Assembly: GCA_003427395.1 (NCBI GenBank)
Contig: BFEA01000058.1
Location: forward strand, 4,154,394 to 4,184,924
Direction: 5' to 3'
Length of the DNA stretch: 30,531 nt
Origin: Chara braunii
Lineage: Eukaryota > Streptophyta > Charophyceae > Charales > Characeae
Both the position numbers and the translations under genes were made by a program. The notes beneath the pieces were generated by a model that was not told where the DNA came from, did not search any database, and saw only the letters and a list, made by a program, of their open reading frames with translations. Below are positions 18,234-29,400 of this stretch, in pieces (the stretch's first letter is position 1; every line of letters begins with the position of its first letter).

Positions 18234-18344
18234 ATGATCCCCGCTACAGTTTTCAGGGCGGTGAAGGTTACCCTAGGGGTGAAAAGTGAGGGTACCTGTT
18301 AACCATTTGTGAATGCTGGGAAAGAAGGTTAACCGACCCCCCAA
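18127..18344. repeat. 33-bp direct repeats flanking an A50 tract
   Basis: The 33-base word starting AATGCTGGG and ending ACCGACCCCCCAA occurs at 18127-18159 and 18312-18344 with one mismatch. Between them lies an uninterrupted run of 50 A (18183-18232) and a segment with GGTTACC/GGTACC words. Part of the word (GGGAGAGAAGGTTAAC, 18133-18148) is identical, on the other strand, to the right end of the foldback insertion at 28304-28319. Confidence 0.85.
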
Positions 18345-19184
18345 TTTTCACTGTCATTTATAAAAAAACCAAAGGGTCATTTTAACCATACTTTACACCA
18401 ATTTGTAGAGTGCACTTCTTACTAACATGTTGTAAAAAAAAAAAAATGAAAAATAAAAATAAAAAACATATAAAACAGCAAGCCAGAAGTGCACTTTCAT
18501 GGAATCTTTTTGTTGGAATGGACCATATTTGGTCCTGTACTCTAGATTTGGACGGAGATTTTCGCCAGTACTAAGATAACAACAAAAGTTATCCTAGGTA
18601 GACTCATTTTTTGGGCATTAAGTAGTCTCGAGTTTTCTGGGGAAGGTTCTTTTTATAGATAAGGGGCCGGAAGAAAAGGGGGCCAAGGTTTAATGTTGTT
18701 TTGAGGGAAGGCGCGAACAGGGCGAGGGCAGTTGTCGTGGAAAAGCTAATGAGTCGTGCTGACTACGGGTTATGAAAGCGGAATATGTTTGACGATTCTT
18801 ATTTAGTTCGGGTCTTCACGCGTAGAGTTCAAGCAACACACAAGCCCCCTGATGATGAAACCCGCACGCCATTAACTCGATCCCATAGCTTCGCATTGTG
18901 ATTATCTTAGTGGCTACTGTCGCGTCTGGGTTTTACCGATAATTTTTTTTTCGATGACATTTTGACTACTTGTGGTCTCTACTTGGTTTGACTTCTTCTG
19001 TTTTCGTTTGTCTCTTGCTTATCTATATCGTCTTCTTTCCCATGTTGATGTACATGTCATGCCGTTTGTCTTTTGCTTCTCTATGTCGTCTTCTTTTTCA
19101 TGCTACTGTGCATGTCATGATGTTGCGTGTGAACTGAACAATTGAGGAATGTTGATGCAACCCTTTCTCTCCTCTCACCATAGT
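18345..19184. other. No gene seen
   Basis: 840 bases with only short frames. CATGTCATG(C/A)(C/T)G-centred words and TCTATGTCGTCTTC-like words occur twice around 19020-19120 (a near-duplicate of about 55 bases). Confidence 0.4.
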
Positions 19185-19552
19185 CAACCAGCTTGCATCT
19201 TCCTCCTCCTCCACCTCCACCGCCCAACCACCATAGCCAACCACTTTGCACCTTCGTCCTCCATCACCTCCACCACCTGTCCACCATAATCAACCACCTT
19301 GCACCTTCTTCTTCCTTCACCTCCACCAGCCATCTACTGTAGCCAACCACCTTGCACCTTCTTCCTCCTTCACTTCCACCACCCATCCACCATAGCCAAC
19401 CACCTTGCACCTTCTCCCTCCTTCACCTCCACCACCCATCCACCATAGCCAACCACCTTGCACTTTCTTCCTCCTTCACCTTCACCACCCATCCACCATA
19501 GCCAACCACCTTGCACCTTCTTCCTCCTTCGCTTCCACCACTCATCCGCCGT
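19185..19552. repeat. 53-bp minisatellite, about seven copies
   Basis: Units start CAACCACCTTGCACCTTC at about 19185, 19237, 19291, 19344, 19397, 19450 and 19503, and end CACC(A)CATCCACCATAGC. The period is 52-54. The middle copies (19344-19500) are nearly identical and the outer ones diverged, as expected of unequal exchange. The unit is pyrimidine-rich and not palindromic. Confidence 0.95.
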
Positions 19553-19689
19553 AGGCAGACACTTCGCGTTATCATTCAAGGTTGGTGTGCCCCCGTCAAT
19601 AGGACACTGGACTAACGCCTGTTCTGCTAAGGGATCCTAGACTGAAGTAAGGATAAGGTAGGTGCAAGAGTTCGATGAGCCAAGTTAGG

Positions 19690-21392
<1,703 letters not shown>

Positions 21393-22109
21393 GTCGGTGA
21401 GCATGGTCTACCACTGTCCATAGTCAGTGACAGAGATACCAGGTTCATAAGTCAGAACTGGCAGGAGTTAATGAAAGTTTATCACTTTAAGTTGTTGATG
21501 TCATCTGACCATCACCTAGAGACCAACGGTCAGACCGAGCGGATGAACAAGATCCTGCAGCAAATTCTTAGAATGTACATTAGACCCGATCAAGTCAATT
21601 GGGATGAGATGCTCCCAAAGGTAACCAACACATATAACAATAGCGTGCACTTACCCACCTGTCGCACTCCTAACGACCTACATAAGTCCTTTATATCGCG
21701 CAGACCGTTTGAAGGGTTGAACCAGGATCAGATCCAGACGCTACCACCCGGTACAAAGGAGTTTGTGATACAACACGAGAAAGAGATAACTACTGTTGTA
21801 GAAAACCTCAAGAAAGCCCAACACAGAATGATAGAGCAAGCCAACAAACACCGTCGCCCATCACAGTTTCAAGTAGGCGATTTAGTCTGGGTCAAGTCAA
21901 AGGAGTTCGCTCTTGAGGAGAACATCTCGCAGAAGTTATTGCCTGCATATAGAGGACTGTGGCCAGTCTTAGAAGTCAAGGGCAAAGAGGATGGCCCGCT
22001 ACGGAATGCACAACACTTACCTAATGGTACGACTGCCCGCGGCCAGCGTTACTACCTACCGCCAAGACGATCCGCTCGGCAGTGGTCAGCATTCCAGTCT
22101 GTGTTCTAA
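21393..22109 (+). pseudogene. pol: Ty3/gypsy integrase, C-terminal two thirds
   Basis: An uninterrupted plus-strand frame from after a TAG at 21390 to TAA at 22107-22109 (238 codons; first ATG 21471). It holds GLPLSIVSDRDTRFISQ with the second catalytic Asp and HHLETNGQTERMNKILQQ with the catalytic Glu. A helical segment AQHRMIEQANKHRRPSQF and the SH3-like C-terminal domain follow (QVGDLVWVKSKEF, NISQKLLPAYRGLWPVLEV). The zinc-binding N-terminus and first catalytic Asp are missing, and after residue about 195 the sequence no longer looks like the chromodomain end. It is the same subfamily as the fragments at 6.6-8.3 kb. It is the best preserved integrase here but is truncated at both ends. 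Confidence 0.8.
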
Positions 22110-22908
22110 GCCTAGCCGCAGGGGCGGCCCCCGCGTGGTACCCAACGAAAGAGAAAAACCCTTGGGACCAAACTGTGGCTAGATCCACTTATTTCGCCAC
22201 CATAGTGGCTGCCCCACAGGGTCCGGTGTCACTCCGTGCTGGTGTGCTATGGCCCGTCGTTTTTAAGACCCTGACGACATACTCATACTCCAACCCCCTG
22301 TCACAGATCGTAGAGTGGTGACCGGTACACCTGTAAGGAGAGCTCCCTGGTCCATGCCTTAAAACGATACGAATCGTGGAATTTCTACCAGCATCCTGAC
22401 ACACCCCACCCCAAATGCATTCTTAAGGTCCTCGATTTTCCCGTGACAACCCCTAAATCCAACATCCAATGAGCGGTTTGCATACAATACCGCCACAGCG
22501 GCTCAGGCCCAGGTCCGATAACCCGTTCGATAACTTCAACTATCCTGAAGGAAACTTAAGAGGGCACCAGCTACTGGACGGTTCACTCAGTCTTTCAGCC
22601 CTATACCTGGCGGCTGACGGCCGGCCTGCTTTGACTGTTATCGCCCCTGCCTCCGTCCCACTCCCCTATGGGTTTCCCCTGGCCCCGTCTCCCTCAATCA
22701 GGCCCCGCCACCCTTTCAGCCTCTCAGCGGACAAGTCCTACCTCTGCTTTTCCTAGCAAGCCGCGGAGTCAAGAGCGCGGATCTGCTATATGCCCAAGTG
22801 TGGGCCTAGGTGAAACGGCCCGACGCAAATCTTTGTGGTAGTAGCCAATATTCAAATGATAACTTTGAAGACCGGAGGGGAGGAGGGTTTTTACAAGAGA
22901 GCAGCCGT
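22110..22908. other. No gene recognised
   Basis: 800 bases between the integrase and the LINE insertion site. Short frames only. This is the left flank of the LINE target site. Confidence 0.4.
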
Positions 22909-22919
22909 TGCAGCGGCCT

Positions 22920-22923
<4 letters not shown>
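22909..22923. repeat. LINE target-site duplication, left copy
   Basis: TGCAGCGGCCTCCCT, identical over 15 bases to 29386-29400. It directly precedes the poly(T) tract that is the complement of the LINE poly(A) tail. Confidence 0.85.

Positions 22924-22954
<31 letters not shown>
22923..22954 (-). other. LINE poly(A) tail (T32 on plus)
   Basis: 32 consecutive T on the plus strand next to the left target-site duplication. This marks the 3' terminus of the minus-strand LINE. The first T may belong to the duplication. Confidence 0.85.
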
Positions 22955-22958
<4 letters not shown>

Positions 22959-23700
22959 CCCCCCCGTCATTGTTAGTGGTGTTGATGAGAGCAGACACCG
23001 CTAACACCTGGGGGGGACTCCATCTATTGGTGGGGAGCGACACCTGCAAGAAAACGGGTCCAACATCCCTTACATAAGCAAAATTTGAACCATATCAGAA
23101 AAAACAGAGATGTGGAATATTCCTGCCAGCATTGATTACCCTGGGGTCCAGGGGATTGACTGAGCAGGATGTTGGGGGGGGGGAGAACCTCTTCACCCTG
23201 CATTTGGCGCCGGATACCTGCTGCTACACCTTGGTTCCTCCCACCCCCTATTTGAGATATACCTTCTATTGATGCCGCTGGCCCACTCATATCCCATTGC
23301 ATGTCTACCCCCTGCGGGCGGAAGAACACAGGTGCTAGAAACCGGGTCCAGCGTCCCATCACTCTCTTTTGTGACTAACAACCCTCGCAGTGCTAGCGGT
23401 GCTGGTGGAAGCAGACGCTACTAGCACCCAACAGTGACTCAGGTCTCTGTGCCCTAAGAGCCAGGGGATTGATTGTGCAGATCCTGTGAAGTACTCAGTA
23501 AAGTGGCCTTGTGTGGGCATGCAGATGCGCCGAATCCCTTTCTGTATCGCTTCACCCTTGTGAAGGGCGTCGGATAGACCGTTACGGACTGATACTAAGG
23601 GTGTCAGATAGACCGTTCCTGACTGATACTAGGGCCTGTCACTAAATAGACCCTCCACCAGACAACCCATGCCATCCTGATAGTTGTCTTAGCCTGCCCC
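22955..23700 (-). repeat. LINE 3' untranslated region with internal duplications
   Basis: Two diverged pairs are visible. A block of about 41 bases with GCAGACACCGCTAACACC at 22968-23008 matches 23388-23429. A 24-base block with CGGGTCCAACATCCC at 23046-23069 matches 23334-23357. A third tandem pair, AGACCGTT..(G/T)GACTGATACTA, has a period of about 34 at 23571-23634. The open frames here are not protein-like. Confidence 0.6.
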
Positions 23701-24674
23701 ATATCTGCCCAACCTTGTCTCTGCTATCCGCTACCAACCTCCCCCACCTTGCCCATCCAATCCGCTCCATACCATTGCATATCTACCATAGCCACGTTGT
23801 GAGGCGGGAAAGGGTCGGAAAAATCTGATGTCGGTCGCAGTGGAATAGCCTGGCCGACCGTAGTCCAATCCTTAAAGAAGATCCGGTAGTCTCTCTTGAA
23901 CTCCCCCAGGTTGCACGCCTAGGTGCGCTTTCCATCCCATCTTATACCTGCAATCCATCCCCCTTCCTCGCTGCCCAGCCAGTCCCCGAAGAATTGGTGT
24001 ATTCCACGTGATGTGTCGTGTAGTGATTGGAACAAGTCAAGTTGATTTTTAACTTTCTGCCACTGTACCGTGAGTTCTTGCTGGATATATTGCTTTATCA
24101 TATCTGTAACCTCTTCCCCCTCTATGCGGACATCCTCCATGGTGTGGATACAACGTTTTCTCCAGAGGGCCCACACCACTACCCTTCTCCCCGTCTTGAA
24201 CATATTGTTCTCAAAAGTGTTGTCGGTGGGGGAGGACCATGCTTCACAAAGTATGGCTCTCCAATCCCATGGCCAGTTGGAGTCCGTGGCCGGCAAGATC
24301 CAAATTTTGTCCCACCATCGCCATGTGAGAACCGCCCCTGGGCAGTGCATGAAAATGTGTTCTATAGTTTCTGGGATTTTACGGGAAGGGAAAGCAGTGT
24401 GGCACGATTTGCACCACGGCAGTGCCTGTCCCTTCTGTTCCAGCTGTGTGTGCTCTATCAGCCAATTATTTGTGGGCAGGCAGCGATGCTCGATCTCCCA
24501 TTGCAGCGAGGCCATTTTTGCTAGACTAGATCTTGTGGCGGTGAACGATCGGATGGGGCGGATTTCATCCGTTCCTACATTCAGGTGAGACCTCCACCGA
24601 GGTTTCACGGTTTCTGTTATGTTCACCTTCGGTCCCAGCAAGCGGTATGTGGCCTTCACTGTTAAGGTGGACAA
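23701..24674 (-). pseudogene. LINE ORF2 C-terminus, zf-RVT zinc finger
   Basis: A minus-strand frame of 252 codons to TAG 23919-23921. At residues 59-125 it has the plant LINE zf-RVT pattern: WEIEHRCLPTNNWL, then Cys88-x2-Cys91, His106-x4-Cys111 within ETIEHIFMHCPGAVLTW, then a Trp-rich stretch. The family is thought to bind element RNA or target DNA beside RT. After the TAG the same frame stays open and protein-like (NLGEFKRDYRIFFKDW, TTVGQAIPLRPTSDF) to about 23700, so the TAG is probably a nonsense mutation and not the original end. Upstream it is in the same frame as the connection domain, separated by the TGA at 24720. Confidence 0.8.
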
Positions 24675-24719
24675 CTTCCGATTCTCCCCCGTTTTGGATT
24701 TACGCGGAGGGGTCCACTG

Positions 24720-25757
24720 TCATTCCACGGGGTGGAATGGGAGTTCTGTCACGGGGTTCTTTGGCTGGAATGCAATCCACTTGTCTTTTTCCGAGAGTAC
24801 CCGATTCCTGAGCAGTTCCATGTTTTGCTGCCATCTCGTTGCTTCCGGGCTATATCGAACGAGAATATTGCCCCTGTCTATATGTAAGAGGTTGATCAAT
24901 GCTTCGTCAGATCGCACCTCTACCACACTGCCCACACTTTTCGGATCCCCTGGGACTGCCACCCAATCCCCCTCCCTTAGTTGCGGCCCTCTCCACAGAA
25001 TGCCCACCCAATCCAAGGGGACTGCGAAGATCAGCCGGTCTAAATTTTCCTCAACCTTATGACAAAGTCTTAATATAGTCTTTAGTTGCGGTGCCGTTTT
25101 CCAGTTCCCCTTTTCAATGCCCCATATGTCCTTTATTCTAGTTATGCTTTTTTTGACCCAGCTGTTCCACGAAGTGTCTGAACTACAGTACACCCTACTG
25201 TGTTTGTCGGTCACCCACCTGTTCCCGAAAAGAGGTTGGCACATCACCTCCTCCCACCTTGTGGGCGGAGATCTATTAGGTAGTGGGAGGCGACGCCAAG
25301 CCTTTAGGACTCGCACCCAGAGATCGTCCTTGATCAAATCCGAGTGGGCCGCGTCACGGGACGGAGCTGGGTCCATCCAGTGGCCCGTTCGAGGGCACCT
25401 TGGCACTGTCCAAAAACGGTCCTCCAGCCAGGTCAGCGGGTTAATCCCCTGCGGTGCTTGTGGGGCGAGATGCGCAATCTGTTCCAACGCCAGAGCCTGC
25501 CAGGGAAGATACTGAGCGAAGAGCAGTCTCCTCACCCATTGGACGGAAAATGCTGCAATCTGGGTCTTCGGGTCCAGGACCCCCAGGCCCCCTCTGTCTT
25601 TAGGTTGGATTACCGATGCCCAAACTACCCTGCTGATCACATTTGGAAGCTCGCTGTTGCCTCTCCACAGCAGGGCCGTTAGTTGCCTCTTCAAAGACCA
25701 AACGGGCTCCTTACTGAGGGCCCAAATTGCAAATCTGTACCAAAGGGCCGCTAGCAC
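24720..25757 (-). pseudogene. LINE ORF2 thumb/connection region
   Basis: 345 codons open on the minus strand, the longest frame in the window. It begins with the typical post-RT sequence of plant LINEs (LAALWYRFAIWALSKEPVW, QLTALLWRGN, then DRGGLGVLDPKTQIAAFS), where LLW.G and GGLGV are the hallmark words after the RT thumb. The rest is Trp-rich and probably structural. It is in frame with the RT on one side (TGA at 25800) and the zinc finger on the other (TGA at 24720). The first residues use a non-ATG codon, so there is no start here; this is an internal part of ORF2. Confidence 0.8.
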
Positions 25758-25799
25758 AACACTGCTGATCTCAAGCGCCCTACAAATAAGAGAGGTATG

Positions 25800-27317
25800 T
25801 CAGTCTTTCCAGTGGGCCAGTTTCTCTAGGGCGGGTTTCATGATGCACTCGTCATTTGATGCGGGCTTTCCTAATGTTGTTAGCATGATCCCCAATACTC
25901 TCACCGGGGCGGTTTCCGGAAGCCATTTGACATGCGATGACTCCGGGGGGTGCACCCCTTGATGGTGGATCCACCATCCCAGGGTTTTGCTTTCCCAGTT
26001 GACCGTCATATCCGAGACCATTGTTAATCGGTCGAAGAGTAACCTAATTTCTTCCATGTTCGCTTTCGTGGCCTCCATCATAAGGGTCAGGTCATCCGCA
26101 AACAATGAGCAGACATGGATTGCGTCTTCCGGGATAGCCGAAATCTGCAACCGCTTCAGATCTTTGTTTGTACGGAGATTTGCTGTCAGCGCCGCCTCCA
26201 TTACTATTATAAAGAGGAATGGTGCCAACGGATCCCCCTGGCGCACCGAACGTTGCAACGAGAAAGCCGACGCAATCGTACCATTAACTTGGACGCACTT
26301 GGTGGCAATGCGATGGAGTATTTTTGTTCAGGGCCGGAAGGCCGGACCGATGTTCATTTTCTCCATACATTTGTCCAAGAACAACCAATCCACATGGTCA
26401 TACGCTTTTTCAAAGTCAATGAAGACTATGGCAGCGTTTCGCTTATCTTGTCTGGTTAGTTTAAGAAGTTCATTGACTAGCAGAATATTGTCCTGGATTC
26501 TGCGTCCTTTGACAAACCCAGTCTGTGTTGGATGGATGATGTCGTGCAAGACCGGGATTAAGCGGTTGGCTAAGGCCTTCGCGAGCATTTTATAGACGAT
26601 TGTGAGTAGGGTTATCAGGCGGTAGTTTCTGACGTCCATCTTATCCCCTTTTTTGTGTAGCAAGGTAAGAACACCTTGTCCTACCAACTCCCCCATCCGA
26701 CCTGTTTCCCACACGTGCTGGTAGAATCTCATAAGGTCTGGGGCCATCAGAGTCCAGAAGGATTCTCGAAATCCCTTAGGAAGCCCATCCATGCCCGGCG
26801 TCTTTTCTTCGTTCATCTGCATCTGTGTCGTCCAGATCTCCTCTTTCAAGTTAGACAGGGGGAGATCGAGTTTTGTGCTTTGCTGGCTTGTTAGGGTCTT
26901 CACTGATGGTTTCAGGAAGTCCTCGATTTCCTTCTCCCTGACGTTTTCCTCTCGTCTGGCGCACCTTGAGGTGAACAGGTCTTTAAAAACGTTCCTGGCT
27001 ATGTACGTGCAATGGGGGGTGGAAGTGACAGTGTCCCGGTGTCCAGTTTATGGGTCATATAATGCCTCTATGGTTGTTTTGTGTGAGCGGGTCTGGGCTA
27101 TGCTAAAGATTTTTTTATCCATTGTGCTCTCTGTTTGAAATTTTGTGAGCCTTCCTCTTATGCGTGTGCCCTCCCATCTTTGTGTGGCGAAGGACTGGAG
27201 TTGTTGTTGCAGTCGTTGTACTTCATAACCCTCTCTTGGCTGCGTATTGTGGCCGTTTTGTGAGCTGTTTGATAGGTCATGATGTTCGAGTTGTTGCAAT
27301 TTCTGGTGAATTTCCAT
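25800..27317 (-). pseudogene. LINE ORF2 reverse transcriptase
   Basis: One minus-strand frame with stops at TAA 27048 and TGA 26328, ending at TGA 25800. The pre-RT linker holds LQSFATQRWEGTRIRGRL and TRSHKTTIEALYDP. RT motifs follow: EEKTPGMDGLPKGF, NYRLITLLTIVYKMLAKALA, TQTGFVKGRRIQDNILL, IVFIDFEKAYDHVDW (motif A), RSVRQGDPLAPFLFIIVME (motif B) and HVCSLFADDLTLMM (motif C, catalytic FADD intact). The enzyme copies element RNA at nicked target DNA. The motif set and spacing are those of L1-like LINEs. The catalytic residues survive; only the stops break it. Each stop is one transition away from a Trp, Arg or Gln codon. Confidence 0.85.
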
Positions 27318-27858
27318 CTCCTGCTGGTGTTTTTTAGTTGCAAATATTTTAGAGTATTCTTGGCATTTTTTCCTTAGGTAGAACAGGCCATTGTTGAACC
27401 AATCGATCTCTTGCGGAATGTTATGTTTTTGTGTTTTCCAAAATGTTCAGCAGTCATGTAAATAACTTTGAAAAGTTTTCTGTTATAGGAGGGTTGTATT
27501 AAGTTTGTAGAACCTAGAACCGTGATTGGGTTTTTTGCGGAAAGATAGAATGATTGTGCACATTTTGTAGTCGATGCCCGGATATGCGCTCGCCGGTAGG
27601 ATCACTGTCAGAAGTAGCGCGTCTTCCATGTCTTCCGAAATTAGGATTAAGTCAATCCTGGATCTTGACTGACCCTCAGTTCCGGTCGTTCGCAGACATG
27701 TACAAAACCTAGTATCTAGGTTTAGCTTCCGGAAGGAATGGAACATTTTTAATGGGAGACACAATTCATTAATTATCTGCTCATCCTCTTCTACGTACGC
27801 CGGGGTGGGAGAGGGCGTCCGCCATTTGTCCATCCATCAGTCCGGGCCTGCGTTGCAG

Positions 27859-27868
27859 TCCCCCGCTA
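27859..27868. repeat. Foldback element target duplication, left
   Basis: TCCCCCGCTA, matching TCCCCTGCTA at 28316-28325 with one transition. Both copies are LINE endonuclease coding sequence around the GDxN motif. Confidence 0.7.
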
Positions 27869-28315
27869 CATAAGCGGTTATCGGGTAGTTGAAAATTCAG
27901 GAATGAAAATTCTGAAGTGAGAGTTTCGGGCAGTCTGAAAATCCTGAATGGTCCTGAAGTGGTGAAAGCACTGAAAGGTCCGAAGACCTTGAAAACCACA
28001 TGTTTAGGCAGGCTGCATCCTGAAGTGGTGGAGGGTGTCCTGAAGTGGTCAAGTGAGAGTTTTGGGCAGTCTGAAAATCCTAAGTGGTCCTGAAGTGGTG
28101 AAAGGTCCGAAGACCATGAAAACCACCCTTCACCACTTGAGGATGCAGTCTGCCTAAACAGGTGGTTTTCAAGGTCTTCGGAGTTTTCACCACTTCAGGA
28201 TCATTCAGGATTTTCAGTCATGAACAGTCCTGAAGTGGTGAAAGGTCCGAAGATCCTAAGTGGTGAATGGTGTTCTGAAGTGGTGATGAAAAATACGACT
28301 GTTGTTAACCTTCTC
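27869..28315. mobile_element. Foldback/MITE-like element nested in LINE
   Basis: 447 bp with no coding capacity, flanked by a 9-10 bp target duplication. Its arms 27934-28037 and 28124-28216 are inverted copies of each other (shared words CTGAAAATCCTGAATG, CCTGAAGTGGTG, CCGAAGACCTTGAAAACCAC, TGTTTAGGCAG, CTGCATCCT). A direct copy of the left arm start (GTGAGAGTTT.GGGCAGTCTG) also lies at 28049, 131 bp from the first at 27918. CCTGAAGTGGT-type words occur about eight times in both orientations. The ends share only a short degenerate inversion (AAG(C)GGTTA). The target length and foldback structure fit a non-autonomous Mutator-like element; the superfamily is inferred from these alone. Confidence 0.75.
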
Positions 28316-28325
28316 TCCCCTGCTA
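28316..28325. repeat. Foldback element target duplication, right
   Basis: TCCCCTGCTA, the partner of 27859-27868. On the minus strand it encodes the IAG residues just before the interrupted GDxN motif. Confidence 0.7.
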
Positions 28326-28799
28326 TGATGATCGGTACTCCCTCTGGAATTTGTGTCTTCAGATTCTCAAAAAAGGTCCTCCTCTCGGTTGCTATATTGG
28401 GTGCGTAGACGCAGACTATGCATAGGATTTCAAGTTCCAAAGTTACGAGGATCGACACCCATCGCCCCTCTGCCTGATCGGCCACCTAGTATACCGGGTC
28501 TGCCCGTGATTCTGGGGGGATCCAGATGGCCACCCCCGCACTACCCGGTCTCGGGGCATGGGCATTGAAGGCTTTGTACGGCCAGACCATTCTGTGGGCG
28601 CGGTTATGCTCTGAGGTGTCCGTCAGGTGTGTTTCCTGGATGCACACAATGTCTGGCCAGTTCCTGCCACCTACTCCTCTCATCAAATCCCAGACTGCGT
28701 CCTGTTTCTCAGATCTACATGAGGCCAAGCCGTTCACGTTCAGAGTCCGCAGGTCTAGGTCTACAGTTCTCCTTCATTGGTTCCAAATGCGATCGTGAC

Positions 28800-29385
28800 C
28801 ATATACTGCTCTAGCTGGGTCGATCTTGCTTGTATTATTCATATAAAGTCTTTTTTCTACAAACGGGACCATGACAGCTAGTCCCATTCCCAGTTTACTG
28901 TCCCCTGGTCCAACCTAAGAAGTGCACACAAGCACTTCTGGACGTCATGCTCAGCCCAGATAGCATTGTGCCCAACTTTTAGTGTCTGCAGGTTTAATAA
29001 TTGGGCACATACGTGAGCCATTTCAGGCCAGCCTCCTTTGTTGGGTTGAACCTGATATACGTATCCCTTTGTGCAATCTTAACGGGCCCGGTCACAATCG
29101 AGGCAATAGCCTGCGTCCCAGGAGGCATGTTTTCTGCGATGTGAGTTTCCAGCTGCATCTGTAGAATTTCGGTCGTTGCCTCGGTTTGACTATTTTTTGG
29201 GTCCACCCAGAACGAGGACCAGCCTTGCAATGTGACGCCCCCCTATCTGCCATCCTCCACCGGGGACAGTCCTACCTCCCATTTCTCCTTTCTCTTCCGG
29301 AATGGGATGAGCAGGGTAGCTGCTTGTGACAGGGGACCAGAGTCACAACCCATCTCCATCAAGTGTCTTAGCTTTCTCTTTCGTA
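28800..29385 (-). pseudogene. LINE 5' region with ORF1-like remnant
   Basis: Minus-strand frames between the 5' end and the endonuclease. 29230-28994 reads GWSSFWVDPKNSQTEATTEI, LQMQLETHIAENMPPGTQAI and TYIRFNPTKEAGLKWLTYVP before a stop. This is protein-like, then broken, with another short frame downstream (KLGTMLSGLSM or, shifted, VGHNAIWAEHDVQKC). I see no CCHC knuckle or RRM. Position suggests ORF1, the RNA-binding protein of LINEs, but the family cannot be confirmed. Confidence 0.45.
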
Positions 29386-29400
29386 TGCAGCGGCCTCCCT
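29386..29400. repeat. LINE target-site duplication, right copy
   Basis: TGCAGCGGCCTCCCT, identical to 22909-22923. The base before it differs (A here, T on the left), so the duplication is at most 15 bases. Confidence 0.85.

Larger units (their letters stand above)
27483..28770 (-). pseudogene. LINE endonuclease, split by nested insertion
   Basis: The apurinic-type endonuclease starts LRTLNVNGLASCRSEKQDAV near 28770, with DIVCIQETHLTD (metal-binding Glu). It continues after a TAG at 28486 with EGRWVSILVTLELEIL, CVYAPN and VPIIIAG, where it is cut by the insertion. It resumes at 27868 with AGDCNAGPD (the GDxN catalytic word), then a TGA at 27834, then SRIDLILIS. The C-terminal SDH word reads IDY, so the catalytic His seems lost. 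The two halves differ by one in frame. The 457 bases between the duplicated target sites account for exactly that shift. The enzyme would nick target DNA to prime reverse transcription. Confidence 0.8.
22924..29385 (-). mobile_element. LINE retrotransposon with target-site duplication
   Basis: A 6.46-kb non-LTR retrotransposon on the minus strand. Its 3' end is a poly(A) seen as T at 22923-22954. Its 5' end is at 29385. Exact 15-bp duplications flank it. In 5' to 3' order it has an ORF1-like remnant (29.3-28.8 kb), endonuclease (28770-27483), RT (27317-25800), connection (25757-24720) and zf-RVT zinc finger (24674 to about 23700), then a 3' untranslated region. The order and the C-terminal zinc finger fit plant LINEs of the L1 type. 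A 447-bp foldback element is nested in it. ORF2 holds nine in-frame stops and no frameshift apart from that insertion, so it is inactive but not very old. Only about 600 bp lie upstream of the endonuclease, so ORF1 is short, degraded or 5'-truncated. Confidence 0.85.

Noticed and set aside
18850-18880. Hammerhead ribozyme core (CTGATGATGAAAC), sought because Penelope-like elements often carry one
   Set aside because: There is no room for stem II and no matching stems I or III. Other CTGATGA words (3300, 3627, 29955) also lack the rest of the core. None lies in the 346-bp repeats.
19185-19552. Possible CRISPR array
   Set aside because: Head-to-tail 53-bp units without unique spacers, in a eukaryotic repeat context. 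It is a minisatellite.
23024-23362. 112-codon minus-strand frame next to the LINE tail
   Set aside because: It spans duplicated blocks of the 3' untranslated region and has no resemblance to an ORF2 end, which I place near 23.7 kb.
24027-24588. Two long plus-strand frames of 165-172 codons
   Set aside because: They are antisense to the LINE zf-RVT domain, which has clear motifs on the minus strand.
25987-26595. 202-codon plus-strand frame
   Set aside because: Antisense to the LINE RT motifs A to C; no domain of its own.
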